Shown here: in pieces, positions 40,692 through 46,806 of the stretch
Layout: each line of letters begins with the position of its first letter
Position numbering within the stretch: the first letter of the stretch is position 1
NCBI GenBank assembly: GCA_031278095.1
Contig: JAITLC010000010.1
Location: 1 to 46,806 of the forward strand
Direction: 5' to 3'
Length of the DNA stretch: 46,806 nt
Source of the DNA: Treponema sp.
GTDB lineage: Bacteria; Spirochaetota; Spirochaetia; Treponematales; Breznakiellaceae
Made by a program: the position numbers and the translations under genes
Notes under the pieces: model-generated
The model's input: only the letters and a program-made list of their open reading frames with translations
The model's database searches: none
What the model was told of the DNA's origin: nothing

Positions 40692-42190
40692 TTAGATAAG
40701 CGGTAGAAGTTCTGCAGATCACCGGACACATTGGTTCGGGGGCCTTTCAGTTTCAACGCAGCAGGCTCCATGTAGAGGAGCTTCTTTCCATAAAAGCCCA
40801 GCCTTAAAAAGAGTCCCTCTTCTCCCCCATTAGTGCCGTCCATGCCCGCAAACACAAAGTTGCCCAGAGACCAGAACACAGGCTTGTTGTGTACCCATTC
40901 AAAACCCTGCACAACATGGGGATGGGAACCGATTATAAGATCCGCTCCTGCTTCGGCAAGGTCTGTATAGTATTTCCGGGTAAGTCCGTCAGGCGCAAAA
41001 GTCCATTCGTTACCTCCGTGGAAAAGCACGATATTGAAGACATTCTCTTCGTTGGCGTCCCCGGCGGAGAGTTTCTCCTTCAGCAATTCCATACCGCCGC
41101 GGCCTGCGAAGAGAATTCCCGACTTCCCCTCCCCTGCCGCGGCGGAGGCTCCGTCCCAGCCGCTCCGTTCTCTGGGATAAGAGGCAATGCCGTAAACCCT
41201 GATCTCCGGGATACCGGCTTCCATCCTCACCACAAAAGGCGCGGTCGCAGCGTTAATGTCGCTTCCGGCGCCGAGTACACCGACCCCGCCCTTCTCCAGA
41301 TGCGCAAGGCTGTCCAGAAAACCCTCCTCCCCGTAATCGAAGACATGGTTGTTTGCCAGAAGCACGGCATCGATTCCTGCGGCGGCGAGGGCAGAAGTGC
41401 AGCGTGGATCGAAACGGAAATTGTAGGCCTTCGCCGCCCCGGAACCTCGTCCGGTAACTGCCCCCTCAAGATTCAGCAGGGCAAGATCAGCCTCCGCCAG
41501 CAGGGCTGCCGTTTCCCCGAAAATGCCGGAGGGCCCTTCACGGAGGAGTATCTCTCCCGCTCCTCTTTCCAGCATCAGATCTCCTGCCGAAGCTATCCAG
41601 AACAGAGGGGGCTTTTCATGCAGCCTTTCCTTCGGCGCGGCCTGAAGGAATTCTGTCAGAGCCGCAGCCTTTTCTTCGATCTGCGCCCGCTTCTGCGGAC
41701 GCTCCTTCCCCTCCGCCCTGCATTCCAGCGATACGGAAACGGTTCTGACCAGGGGATAAGCCTCATCGTCTACCGTAAGGCCGTCTACCCGCAGGGCGAC
41801 AAAGGGCGGCGCAAGATCCGCCGGCGTAACAAGATCCTCATCCCCTGCAAGGCAGGCTTCAAGTTCCGTTGTAGTGCGGCCTTCCAGAGGATCCGCTGCA
41901 GGAACGTACCAGATTCTTGAAAGAACGATGTCTTCCGTTTCCTTCCCCCAGACCGGGCGGAGCCGGATAACTATTGAGGGCTCTTCCTCCCCCTTCTCCA
42001 CAGTCAGCCCCATAGCATGCAGCTCACCTTCCTTCAGGATCCCTTCCAGCCAATACTGCTCCCGCTCAAGCCCTCCGGCAGTTTCATCAGGAATAAGGGC
42101 AATACCGTCATACTTTTCCCGGCATGAAAACAGGAACAGACAAACAGGAATGAAAAAAAACAAAAAACGCAGCCTTATGCGCCGTGCCAT
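40670..42190 (-). CDS. CapA-family (poly-gamma-glutamate synthesis-like) lipoprotein
   Basis: Exported protein of 506 residues with a lipoprotein-type signal (LRFLFFFIPVCLFLFSC, lipobox Cys near 23). From about residue 200 it carries the CapA metallophosphatase-like domain: ASAGDLMLERG, ALLNLEGAVTGRG, DAVLLANNHVFDYGEEG, IVLFHGGNEWTFAPD, IIGSHPHVVQGFEW and FWSLGNFVFAG, with the Asp, Asn and His residues of the metal site. The first 180 residues are unlike standard CapA and unrecognised. CapA proteins take part in polyglutamate capsule synthesis, but distant homologues have other envelope roles. GGAGGG lies within the end of the dam gene, whose stop abuts this ATG, so the two are co-transcribed. 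The C-terminus comes from the repeat at 40654. Confidence 0.85.
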   Translation of the reverse strand: MARRIRLRFLFFFIPVCLFLFSCREKYDGIALIPDETAGGLEREQYWLEGILKEGELHAMGLTVEKGEEEPSIVIRLRPVWGKETEDIVLSRIWYVPAADPLEGRTTTELEACLAGDEDLVTPADLAPPFVALRVDGLTVDDEAYPLVRTVSVSLECRAEGKERPQKRAQIEEKAAALTEFLQAAPKERLHEKPPLFWIASAGDLMLERGAGEILLREGPSGIFGETAALLAEADLALLNLEGAVTGRGSGAAKAYNFRFDPRCTSALAAAGIDAVLLANNHVFDYGEEGFLDSLAHLEKGGVGVLGAGSDINAATAPFVVRMEAGIPEIRVYGIASYPRERSGWDGASAAAGEGKSGILFAGRGGMELLKEKLSAGDANEENVFNIVLFHGGNEWTFAPDGLTRKYYTDLAEAGADLIIGSHPHVVQGFEWVHNKPVFWSLGNFVFAGMDGTNGGEEGLFLRLGFYGKKLLYMEPAALKLKGPRTNVSGDLQNFYRLSKSLSKNN

Positions 42191-43054
42191 TTACCCTCCC
42201 TGTTCCTGATAGTTACGGATCAGTACTTCCTGCACAGCCCCCCGGCCGGAAACGGAAGAATTGATGCGCCGTCCTGCACTGACGGGAATAATATAAAACC
42301 CATGCGGCTCATAGAGTCTGCGGATAAGGGACGTATCGGAATTGCTCTCAAGGCATTTTACACCCCTGCCGCCCAAACGGACAAACAGATCCCGAAGCCG
42401 TCCCTGTTCCCCTTCGCCAAAACCGCCCGGCTGATAAGAGGTAAACGAAGTGCTGCTGATCTTCTGGTAGGGAGGATCGAGATACACAAAGGAACCACTG
42501 TCCGCAGTGGAAAGGGCGGCTTCAAAATCATCGTTCATGATGACAATATCACTTTCTTTAAGATATGCACTTATACTGCGGAGCAGCCCGGCTTCACAGA
42601 TTGCAGGATTCTTGTATCTTCCCATGGGAACATTAAATTCACCCCGTGAGTTCACCCGGTAAAGACCGTTGTAACAGGTCTTGTTAAGGTATATTAAACG
42701 GGCCGCCCTCTGTACATCGTTCAGTTTGCCGAATCTCTCCCCATCCCTGTCCATGTTCCGGATTTCATAATAGTATTTTTCACCGTGGTTTTTTGCATGG
42801 GCTTCCAGAATTCCGATCAGATCTTCGGCAAAATCCCTGATGATCCTGTAGGCCGGCATCAACTCTGCGTTACTGTCGTTAATCACCGCACGGCGGGGCA
42901 TGAGATCGAAAAAAACGGCCCCCGCCCCCAGAAAGGGCTCATGGTAGGTATGGCGGGAAACGTCCCGGGGGAGCTGTTCACGGATGCGCTGCAGCAGAGC
43001 CCGCTTGCCACCGGCCCATTTTACAAAAGGCCGCAGGGACCGGTTTTCTTTCAT
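42191..43054 (-). CDS. dam: DNA adenine methylase (Dam/DpnM type)
   Basis: N6-adenine DNA methyltransferase of the D12 class, about 287 residues. FVKWAGGKRALLQRI at the start is the SAM-contact motif, EPFLGAGAVFFD is motif I and VYLDPPYQK is the catalytic DPPY (about residue 191); YNGLYRVNSRGEFNVP is also typical and suggests GATC-type specificity. No restriction endonuclease gene is adjacent, so it looks like a solitary methylase for regulation, mismatch repair or phage defence. The ATG at 43054 matches the conserved start, but its Shine-Dalgarno is weak; ATGs at 43135 and 43147 in frame would add an AT-rich N-terminus overlapping the promoter of the divergent fucU. The CapA-like gene starts immediately after its stop. 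Confidence 0.9.
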   Translation of the reverse strand: MKENRSLRPFVKWAGGKRALLQRIREQLPRDVSRHTYHEPFLGAGAVFFDLMPRRAVINDSNAELMPAYRIIRDFAEDLIGILEAHAKNHGEKYYYEIRNMDRDGERFGKLNDVQRAARLIYLNKTCYNGLYRVNSRGEFNVPMGRYKNPAICEAGLLRSISAYLKESDIVIMNDDFEAALSTADSGSFVYLDPPYQKISSTSFTSYQPGGFGEGEQGRLRDLFVRLGGRGVKCLESNSDTSLIRRLYEPHGFYIIPVSAGRRINSSVSGRGAVQEVLIRNYQEQGG

Positions 43055-43158
43055 CGCTTCAGTATATGCAAAAGAGTTGGAACTGTCTCCATTGACAAAT
43101 AAATAATCAGGGTTGATTATTGAGTAGGCAAACATAATCCCGATCAAAGGAGTCTTAT

Positions 43159-43599
43159 ATGCTTATCGGTATCGATCCGGTCATAAGCCCGGAACTTTTG
43201 GACGCTCTTTTCCGCATGGGTCACGGGGATGAACTCGTACTGGCGGATGCATTCTTTCCCGGAGACAGTTGTAATTCGCGGGTCATCCGGGCTGACGGCA
43301 TACGGATTCCCGCCCTGCTGGAAGGAATCCTCAAACTCATCAATCTGGACTATGCGGTTCCCCACCCTGTCATAATGATGGCGCCCCATGGCAGCGACAC
43401 CCTGGATCCATCTGTAGAGACTTCCTACCGGGCAATCGTAGACCGGATCTGGCCGGGAACCTCCGGTACGGAATTCATAGATCGTTTTGAATTCTATGAG
43501 CGGACAAAAAAGGCTTATGCCGTGCTCATGACCGGGGAAACGGTAAAATATGGAAATATTATTCTCAAGAAGGGTGTTATCCCTGTAAAAAACAAATAA
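43159..43599 (+). CDS. fucU: RbsD/FucU-family sugar mutarotase
   Basis: Cytoplasmic L-fucose mutarotase-like protein, 146 residues, interconverting sugar anomers to feed the next enzyme. The family opening [34 protein letters not shown] carries the conserved His in MGHGDE, and [15 protein letters not shown], then [17 protein letters not shown] at the end match FucU. GGAG lies just before the ATG. It is divergent from the dam gene and is followed by fucI with a 59-bp gap containing a decayed family I repeat. No fucK, fucA or fucose transporter is seen nearby, so the rest of the pathway must be encoded elsewhere. Confidence 0.9.
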   Translation: MLIGIDPVISPELLDALFRMGHGDELVLADAFFPGDSCNSRVIRADGIRIPALLEGILKLINLDYAVPHPVIMMAPHGSDTLDPSVETSYRAIVDRIWPGTSGTEFIDRFEFYERTKKAYAVLMTGETVKYGNIILKKGVIPVKNK

Positions 43600-43633
43600 G
43601 GCCGTTCCAAAACATCAAATTGAGGAACCGTCC
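43600..43633. repeat. Decayed family I repeat between fucU and fucI
   Basis: Left arm GGCCGTTCCAAAAC is well kept; the right arm AATTGAGGAACCGTCC matches only in GGAAC. It lies upstream of the fucI ribosome site inside the operon. Confidence 0.5.
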
Positions 43634-43658
43634 GGATAAAACAGCATCGGAGGAAAAA

Positions 43659-45473
43659 ATGGCGAATTTATCAAGTCTCGTAATGAACAAACCGGAAAAT
43701 CGTTTCCGGGGGGCCGTACCCAAGATCGGTATCCGGCCGGCTATCGACGGCAGGCGCAGGGGAGTGCGGGAATCCCTGGAAGAACCTACTATGAATATGG
43801 CAAAGGCGGCGGCAAAACTTATCAGCGAAAATTTGAGACATCCCAACGGTATGCCCGTGGAGTGTGTCATCGCCGATTCCTGCATAGGCGGAGTGGCGGA
43901 AGCCGCTGCCTGCCAGGACAAATTCACCCGTGAAAATGTGGGAATCACCCTCTCGGTAACCCCCTGCTGGTGCTACGGTTCGGAAACCATGGACATGGAT
44001 CCCATGACGATCAAGGCGGTCTGGGGCTTCAACGGTACCGACCGTCCCGGAGCGGTATACCTGGCCGCGGTTCTGGCGGCCCATTCCCAGAAAGGGCTCC
44101 CTGCCTTCGGCATCTACGGTCACGATGTTCAGGACATGTCCACCATCAGCGTCATTCCGGCGGACGTAAAAGACAAGATCCTCCGCTTTGCCCGCTCCGC
44201 CTTGGCGGCGGTGTGGATGAGAGGCAAAAGCTACCTCTCCATCGGTTCGGTATCTATGGGCATCGCCGGTTCGATCACCAACGCAGACTTCTTCCAGGAG
44301 TACCTGGGAATGCGCAACGAATACGTAGACATGAGCGAACTCGTCCGGCGCTTTGAAGAGAAGATCTATTCCGAAGCGGAATACAAACGGGCCCTGGCCT
44401 GGGCCAAAGAAAACTGCAAAGAAGGTCCGGATAAAAACCCGCCCAAAGAACAGCACAGCCGCCGCCGCAAGGACGAAGTCTGGAAGACCTGTGTTAAAAT
44501 GGCAATCATTGTCAGAGACCTCATGGTGGGAAACCCCGATTTGAAACGGAAAGGCCTTCTGGAAGAAGCCATGGGCCACAACGCCATCGCAGCCGGTTTC
44601 CAGGGCCAGCGCCACTGGAACGATCACTTCCCCAATGGGGACTTTATGGAAGTAATGCTCAACTCCTCGTTCGACTGGAACGGCATCCGTTCCCCATACG
44701 TGGTAGCCACCGAAAACGACTGCCTTAACGGTGTTTCCATGCTTTTCGGACACCTCCTTACAGGCGGCGCATCCGTTTTCGCCGACGTCCGCACCTACTG
44801 GAGCCCCGATGCCATACAGCGTGTAACAGGCTGGAAACCGGAAGGAGCCGCTTCGGGCGGCCTCATACACCTGATCAATTCAGGCTCCGCAGCCCTTGAC
44901 GGCACGGGCAAGCAGAAAAAAGACGGTAAACCCATCATGAAACCCTTCTGGGAGATCAGCCCCGAAGAGGCCGGCGCCTGCCTGGATGCGGTAGACTGGC
45001 GTTATGCAGATCTGGGCTACTTCCGCGGAGGCGGCTACTCCTCAGATTTCATCAGCGAAGGAGACATGCCCGTTACCCTCTGCCGCCTCAACCTTGTCAA
45101 AGGAGTCGGTCCCGTTCTCCAGATCGCCGAAGGTCAGACTGCTACCATCCCCGGCGAAGTCCACGATAAACTGGACTTGAGGACAGATCCCACCTGGCCC
45201 ACCACCTGGTTTGCCCCCCGTGTTACCGGAGAAGGCCCCTTCAAGGACGTCTATTCGGTAATGGCTTCCTGGGGCGCCAACCACGGCGTATTCAATTACG
45301 GCCACATCGGTGCAGACCTCATCACCCTGGCAAGTATACTCCGCATTCCCGTCTGCATGCACAACGTACCCGCCGACGCTATCTACCGTCCCAGCTACTG
45401 GAATTCTTTTGGCATGGACAAAGAAGGCGCCGATTACCGGGCCTGCGCAGCATTAGGGCCTCTGTATAAGTAA
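43659..45473 (+). CDS. fucI: L-fucose isomerase
   Basis: Cytoplasmic ketol isomerase converting L-fucose to L-fuculose (also D-arabinose to D-ribulose), 604 residues. It starts [38 protein letters not shown], the family opening. The metal ligands are conserved: Glu352 in [11 protein letters not shown] and Asp376 in FADVRTYW are spaced 24 residues apart as in E. coli FucI (Glu337 and Asp361). [15 protein letters not shown] and the C-terminal [16 protein letters not shown], with the third ligand His, are also present. GGAGG lies 6 bases before the ATG. Co-transcribed with fucU. The next stretch is a family II repeat and transposase debris, so the operon may have been cut by insertions. Confidence 0.96.
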   Translation: MANLSSLVMNKPENRFRGAVPKIGIRPAIDGRRRGVRESLEEPTMNMAKAAAKLISENLRHPNGMPVECVIADSCIGGVAEAAACQDKFTRENVGITLSVTPCWCYGSETMDMDPMTIKAVWGFNGTDRPGAVYLAAVLAAHSQKGLPAFGIYGHDVQDMSTISVIPADVKDKILRFARSALAAVWMRGKSYLSIGSVSMGIAGSITNADFFQEYLGMRNEYVDMSELVRRFEEKIYSEAEYKRALAWAKENCKEGPDKNPPKEQHSRRRKDEVWKTCVKMAIIVRDLMVGNPDLKRKGLLEEAMGHNAIAAGFQGQRHWNDHFPNGDFMEVMLNSSFDWNGIRSPYVVATENDCLNGVSMLFGHLLTGGASVFADVRTYWSPDAIQRVTGWKPEGAASGGLIHLINSGSAALDGTGKQKKDGKPIMKPFWEISPEEAGACLDAVDWRYADLGYFRGGGYSSDFISEGDMPVTLCRLNLVKGVGPVLQIAEGQTATIPGEVHDKLDLRTDPTWPTTWFAPRVTGEGPFKDVYSVMASWGANHGVFNYGHIGADLITLASILRIPVCMHNVPADAIYRPSYWNSFGMDKEGADYRACAALGPLYK

Positions 45474-45477
45474 GTAG

Positions 45478-45512
45478 TGTCTGTCCACAAAGCCGGTTAC
45501 TTTGCGGACAGA
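45478..45512. repeat. Family II palindrome after fucI
   Basis: Left arm GTCTGTCCACAAAG, right arm CTTTGCGGACAGA. Nearly the reverse complement of 29698-29732 (about 32 of 35 positions), with the difference at one stem pair balanced on both sides. It starts 4 bases after the fucI stop and may terminate the operon. Confidence 0.8.
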
Positions 45513-45651
45513 TTATTTTTCTTAAAACGTTCAGTCCCGAGAGGAGAAGTCTCGCCGTCGATGGCGCTGATATTCACATTCACAAAGGCAAAAAGAAACC
45601 GTTCCTCTATCAATGCGGCCGGAAACAAAGTTTCCGCAACTCTTGGCTCCA

Positions 45652-46139
45652 CCGATCCGGCTGATGATTGAGTTTTTGGCTGCGGCGGGGGAGTGGAGTT
45701 ACCCCCGGTCAGCGATGAAAACCGGTAGCTGCTTTTGACGGTAAACCCGGTAACTATCGACCGGCTCCCGAGGGCAGCCAAGGCGAAGCTGCGGCTGAAA
45801 GGGAAAAGCCTGACCAGGCCGGGATCGCTTTTGAAACACCGGATGCCGGCCAGGGTCTATTACGCCTGGGATGAACGGAAGCCGGGATTCTTCGAGCCGG
45901 ATACCGTAAATCATTGTGGGATAAGGATTTCCGGGGAGTTCTGCCAGACCCTCACGCTCACGGATGTCTATTCCGGCTGGACCGAGGAACGCTCCCCCCA
46001 CAACCGCGCCCACCGCCGGGTCAAGGAGGAAACCGCCCAGGCCAAAGACCAGTTACCCTTTCCCCTTTTGGGTATCGATAGCGGCAATGGCGGGGAGTTC
46101 ATCAATCGGCAATTCTTTGGTTGGTGCTTTGAGGCATGA
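45652..46139 (+). pseudogene. Decayed integrase-core (DDE) transposase
   Basis: Remnant of an IS transposase. A first piece (45652-45737) reads PIRLMIEFLAAAGEWSYPRS before a stop; a frame change then leads to the main piece from 45735, containing VNPVTIDRLPRAAKAKLRLKG, RPGSLLKHRMP, PGFFEPDTVNHCG, FCQTLTLTDVYSGWTE and PFPLLGIDSGNGGEFIN. Two catalytic acids of the DDE triad are visible: Asp in EPDTVNH and the second in GIDSGNGGEF. The text then stops at 46139, so the last third, with the catalytic Glu, is missing. No terminal inverted repeats could be placed. The 45513-45651 stretch upstream has further weak remnants and a GGAAACAAAGTTTCC palindrome at 45621-45635. Confidence 0.75.
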
Positions 46140-46180
46140 CCCCCTTTTTGGCTAGAATAATTATGAAGCATTGCGACATA

Positions 46181-46209
46181 TTGACAAATATTTCACGATT
46201 AGCTATATT
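46181..46209 (+). promoter_or_regulatory. Sigma-70-type promoter for tRNA-Asn
   Basis: TTGACA (46181-46186), 17 bases, TATATT (46204-46209), 10 bases before the tRNA 5' end. Confidence 0.75.
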
Positions 46210-46219
46210 ATATTTACAT

Positions 46220-46292
46220 TCCCCTGTAGCTCAGCTGGCAGAGCAAGTGGCTGTTAACCACTGGGTCCGTGGTTCGAACCCGCGCGGGGGAG
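46220..46292 (+). tRNA. tRNA-Asn (anticodon GTT)
   Basis: Acceptor stem TCCCCTG/CGGGGGA, D arm GCTC-AGCTGGCA-GAGC, anticodon arm AGTGG-CTGTTAA-CCACT with anticodon GTT, T arm CGTGG-TTCGAAC-CCGCG. Discriminator G, as expected for tRNA-Asn, and CCA not encoded. The last 18 bases (46275-46292) recur at 46491-46508, which suggests that this gene is an integration site. Confidence 0.96.
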
Positions 46293-46295
46293 GCA

Positions 46296-46331
46296 CAATA
46301 AAAAACCGCCCTTCGGGGCGGTTTTTTATTG
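46296..46331 (+). terminator. Rho-independent terminator after tRNA-Asn
   Basis: A-rich/T-rich palindrome with the stem AACCGCCC-TTCG-GGGCGGTT followed by TTTTATT, 4 bases after the tRNA. Confidence 0.9.
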
Positions 46332-46335
46332 TGTT

Positions 46336-46358
46336 GGAGTTTCGCAAGGCGAAACTCC
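46336..46358. repeat. Perfect palindrome GGAGTTTCGC-AAG-GCGAAACTCC
   Basis: 10-base perfect arms, 3-base loop, just past the tRNA-Asn terminator. It contains the GTTTC/GAAAC shape of family III but in inverted order. Confidence 0.55.
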
Positions 46359-46490
46359 GCCGATGTTGGTACGGGCGGGTTCGAACCGGAGGGCGCGCCG
46401 AGCGAATGCGAGGGAAAGGGGCCATGGACGGCCCCGACAGCGCCCGAAGGCGGCCCGGAAGCCCACGGCAGGAGGCCGGGGGCTGGAGGG

Positions 46491-46508
46491 CGAACCCGCG
46501 CGGGGGAG
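46491..46508. repeat. 18-bp direct repeat of the tRNA-Asn 3' end (attachment-site-like)
   Basis: CGAACCCGCGCGGGGGAG is identical to the last 18 bases of the tRNA gene (46275-46292), 216 bp away. Duplicated tRNA ends mark integration by tyrosine recombinases. The 46359-46490 stretch between them is very GC-rich, with several GGCC-type dyads and no gene I can support. Confidence 0.7.
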
Positions 46509-46521
46509 CTTAAGCGGAGTA

Positions 46522-46550
46522 GCTAATTCCTTACCCAGTAAGGAATTAGC
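46522..46550. repeat. Perfect 13-bp inverted repeat upstream of the integrase-like gene
   Basis: Arms GCTAATTCCTTAC / GTAAGGAATTAGC with a CCA loop. It lies 14 bp after the att-like repeat and 68 bp before the integrase start, a place where recombinase or excisionase sites or a terminator would be expected. Confidence 0.65.
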
Positions 46551-46618
46551 GAAAAGCCCTCTTTTTGGTGTTTCTAGATTCGTAGCGCCTGTGCAGGAAT
46601 TCCTCAAGGAGATGCGCT

Positions 46619-46806
46619 ATGGCTAGAATTGCCGAACCTGTCATAATCCACAAACGTGGAAATTCCTTTCAGTTTACCCTCAATTCAACTTGCGGGCTCC
46701 CGCGCCGTGTCTGTGCCGAATGGCAGCGCCGGAGCTTCAAGACCCTTCCTGACGAGCTTTCCCTCTACCGAAACCCTAAAACAAAGCCCGAAGCCAAGGC
46801 CAATAT
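46619..46806 (+). CDS. Probable tyrosine integrase, N-terminal part (runs off the window)
   Basis: The first 62 codons of a gene cut by the window end. AAGGAGA lies 6 bases before the ATG. The peptide starts MARIAEPVIIHKRGNSFQFTLN, then CGLPRRVCAEWQRRSFKTLP and YRNPKTKPEAKA. This basic N-terminal segment looks like the arm-type DNA-binding part of spirochaetal site-specific integrases. The catalytic region is outside the window, so the call rests on the N-terminus plus context: a tRNA-Asn with a duplicated 3' end 110 bp upstream. Confidence 0.55.
   Translation, partial: MARIAEPVIIHKRGNSFQFTLNSTCGLPRRVCAEWQRRSFKTLPDELSLYRNPKTKPEAKAN

Noticed and set aside
46231..46626. Several overlapping short frames around tRNA-Asn
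   Set aside because: They run through the tRNA, its terminator and the GC-rich att-like block, and have no ribosome sites or domains.
1..46806. CRISPR array or defence-system genes
   Set aside because: No regularly spaced direct repeats and no cas, toxin-antitoxin or restriction genes were seen; the only methylase is solitary.

Overview
The window looks like a chromosome segment of a host-associated spirochaete, most likely a gut Treponema of the termite-gut type. This is inference from gene content: a CheX/CheY/CheA-type signalling cluster, a diderm RND-MFP-TolC efflux operon, many sugar ABC importers with GH31 enzymes, L-fucose genes, a spirochaete-type DnaE, and many small palindromic repeats between genes. 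Genes are mid-GC, tightly packed in short operons, and have clear Shine-Dalgarno sites. Several starts are TTG or GTG.

Layout. 1-2400: a LacI-family repressor followed by a solute-binding protein gene that runs off the left edge, with a perfect GGTTAAT/ATTAACC dyad upstream. 2600-4620: an HD-domain hydrolase and a ComFB-domain protein. 4660-4732: tRNA-Pro. 4900-11480: a leftward operon tolC-MFP-RND-Gfo/Idh oxidoreductase. 11746-13970: a two-gene radical-SAM/DUF4130 module thought to act on DNA, with a TACANNTGTA-type dyad upstream. 14020-15576: a VOC protein and a zinc dehydrogenase of the sorbitol/xylitol type. 15723-16853: aroC. 17158-18135: a frameshifted secreted-protein gene. 18160-22266: leftward signalling operon cheY-cheX-membrane Hpt/CheA-like kinase-orphan periplasmic sensor-DUF6941. 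22267-22713: a gap with a long palindromic repeat and a compact multi-hairpin sequence. 22714-29489: dnaE, a YggT-type gene, recG and a DRTGG protein. 29734-31293: putP.

31464-40419 holds a spirochaetal hypothetical gene, then a sugar-uptake locus: lipoprotein binding protein, two permeases, a YesL-like membrane protein and two GH31 glycosidases. The second GH31 is clearly YicI-type alpha-xylosidase. fucU-fucI at 43159-45473 adds L-fucose handling. Together these suggest use of plant hemicellulose oligosaccharides such as xyloglucan fragments (inference). Between them lie a CapA-type lipoprotein and a solitary Dam-type methylase. The right end holds a decayed integrase-core transposase, then tRNA-Asn with an 18-bp duplication of its 3' end and the start of a probable tyrosine integrase, so an integrated element likely begins here.

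The most unusual feature is the density of small palindromes. At least three families can be separated: (I) TGTTCCAAAA...TTTTGGAACA hairpins; (II) GTCTGTCC...GGACAGAC hairpins, with one visible covarying base pair between copies; (III) short GAAAC-NNN-GTTTC palindromes, two of which lie inside reading frames and encode similar T-K-F peptides. They sit in operon gaps, abut a tRNA 3' end and supply stop codons.
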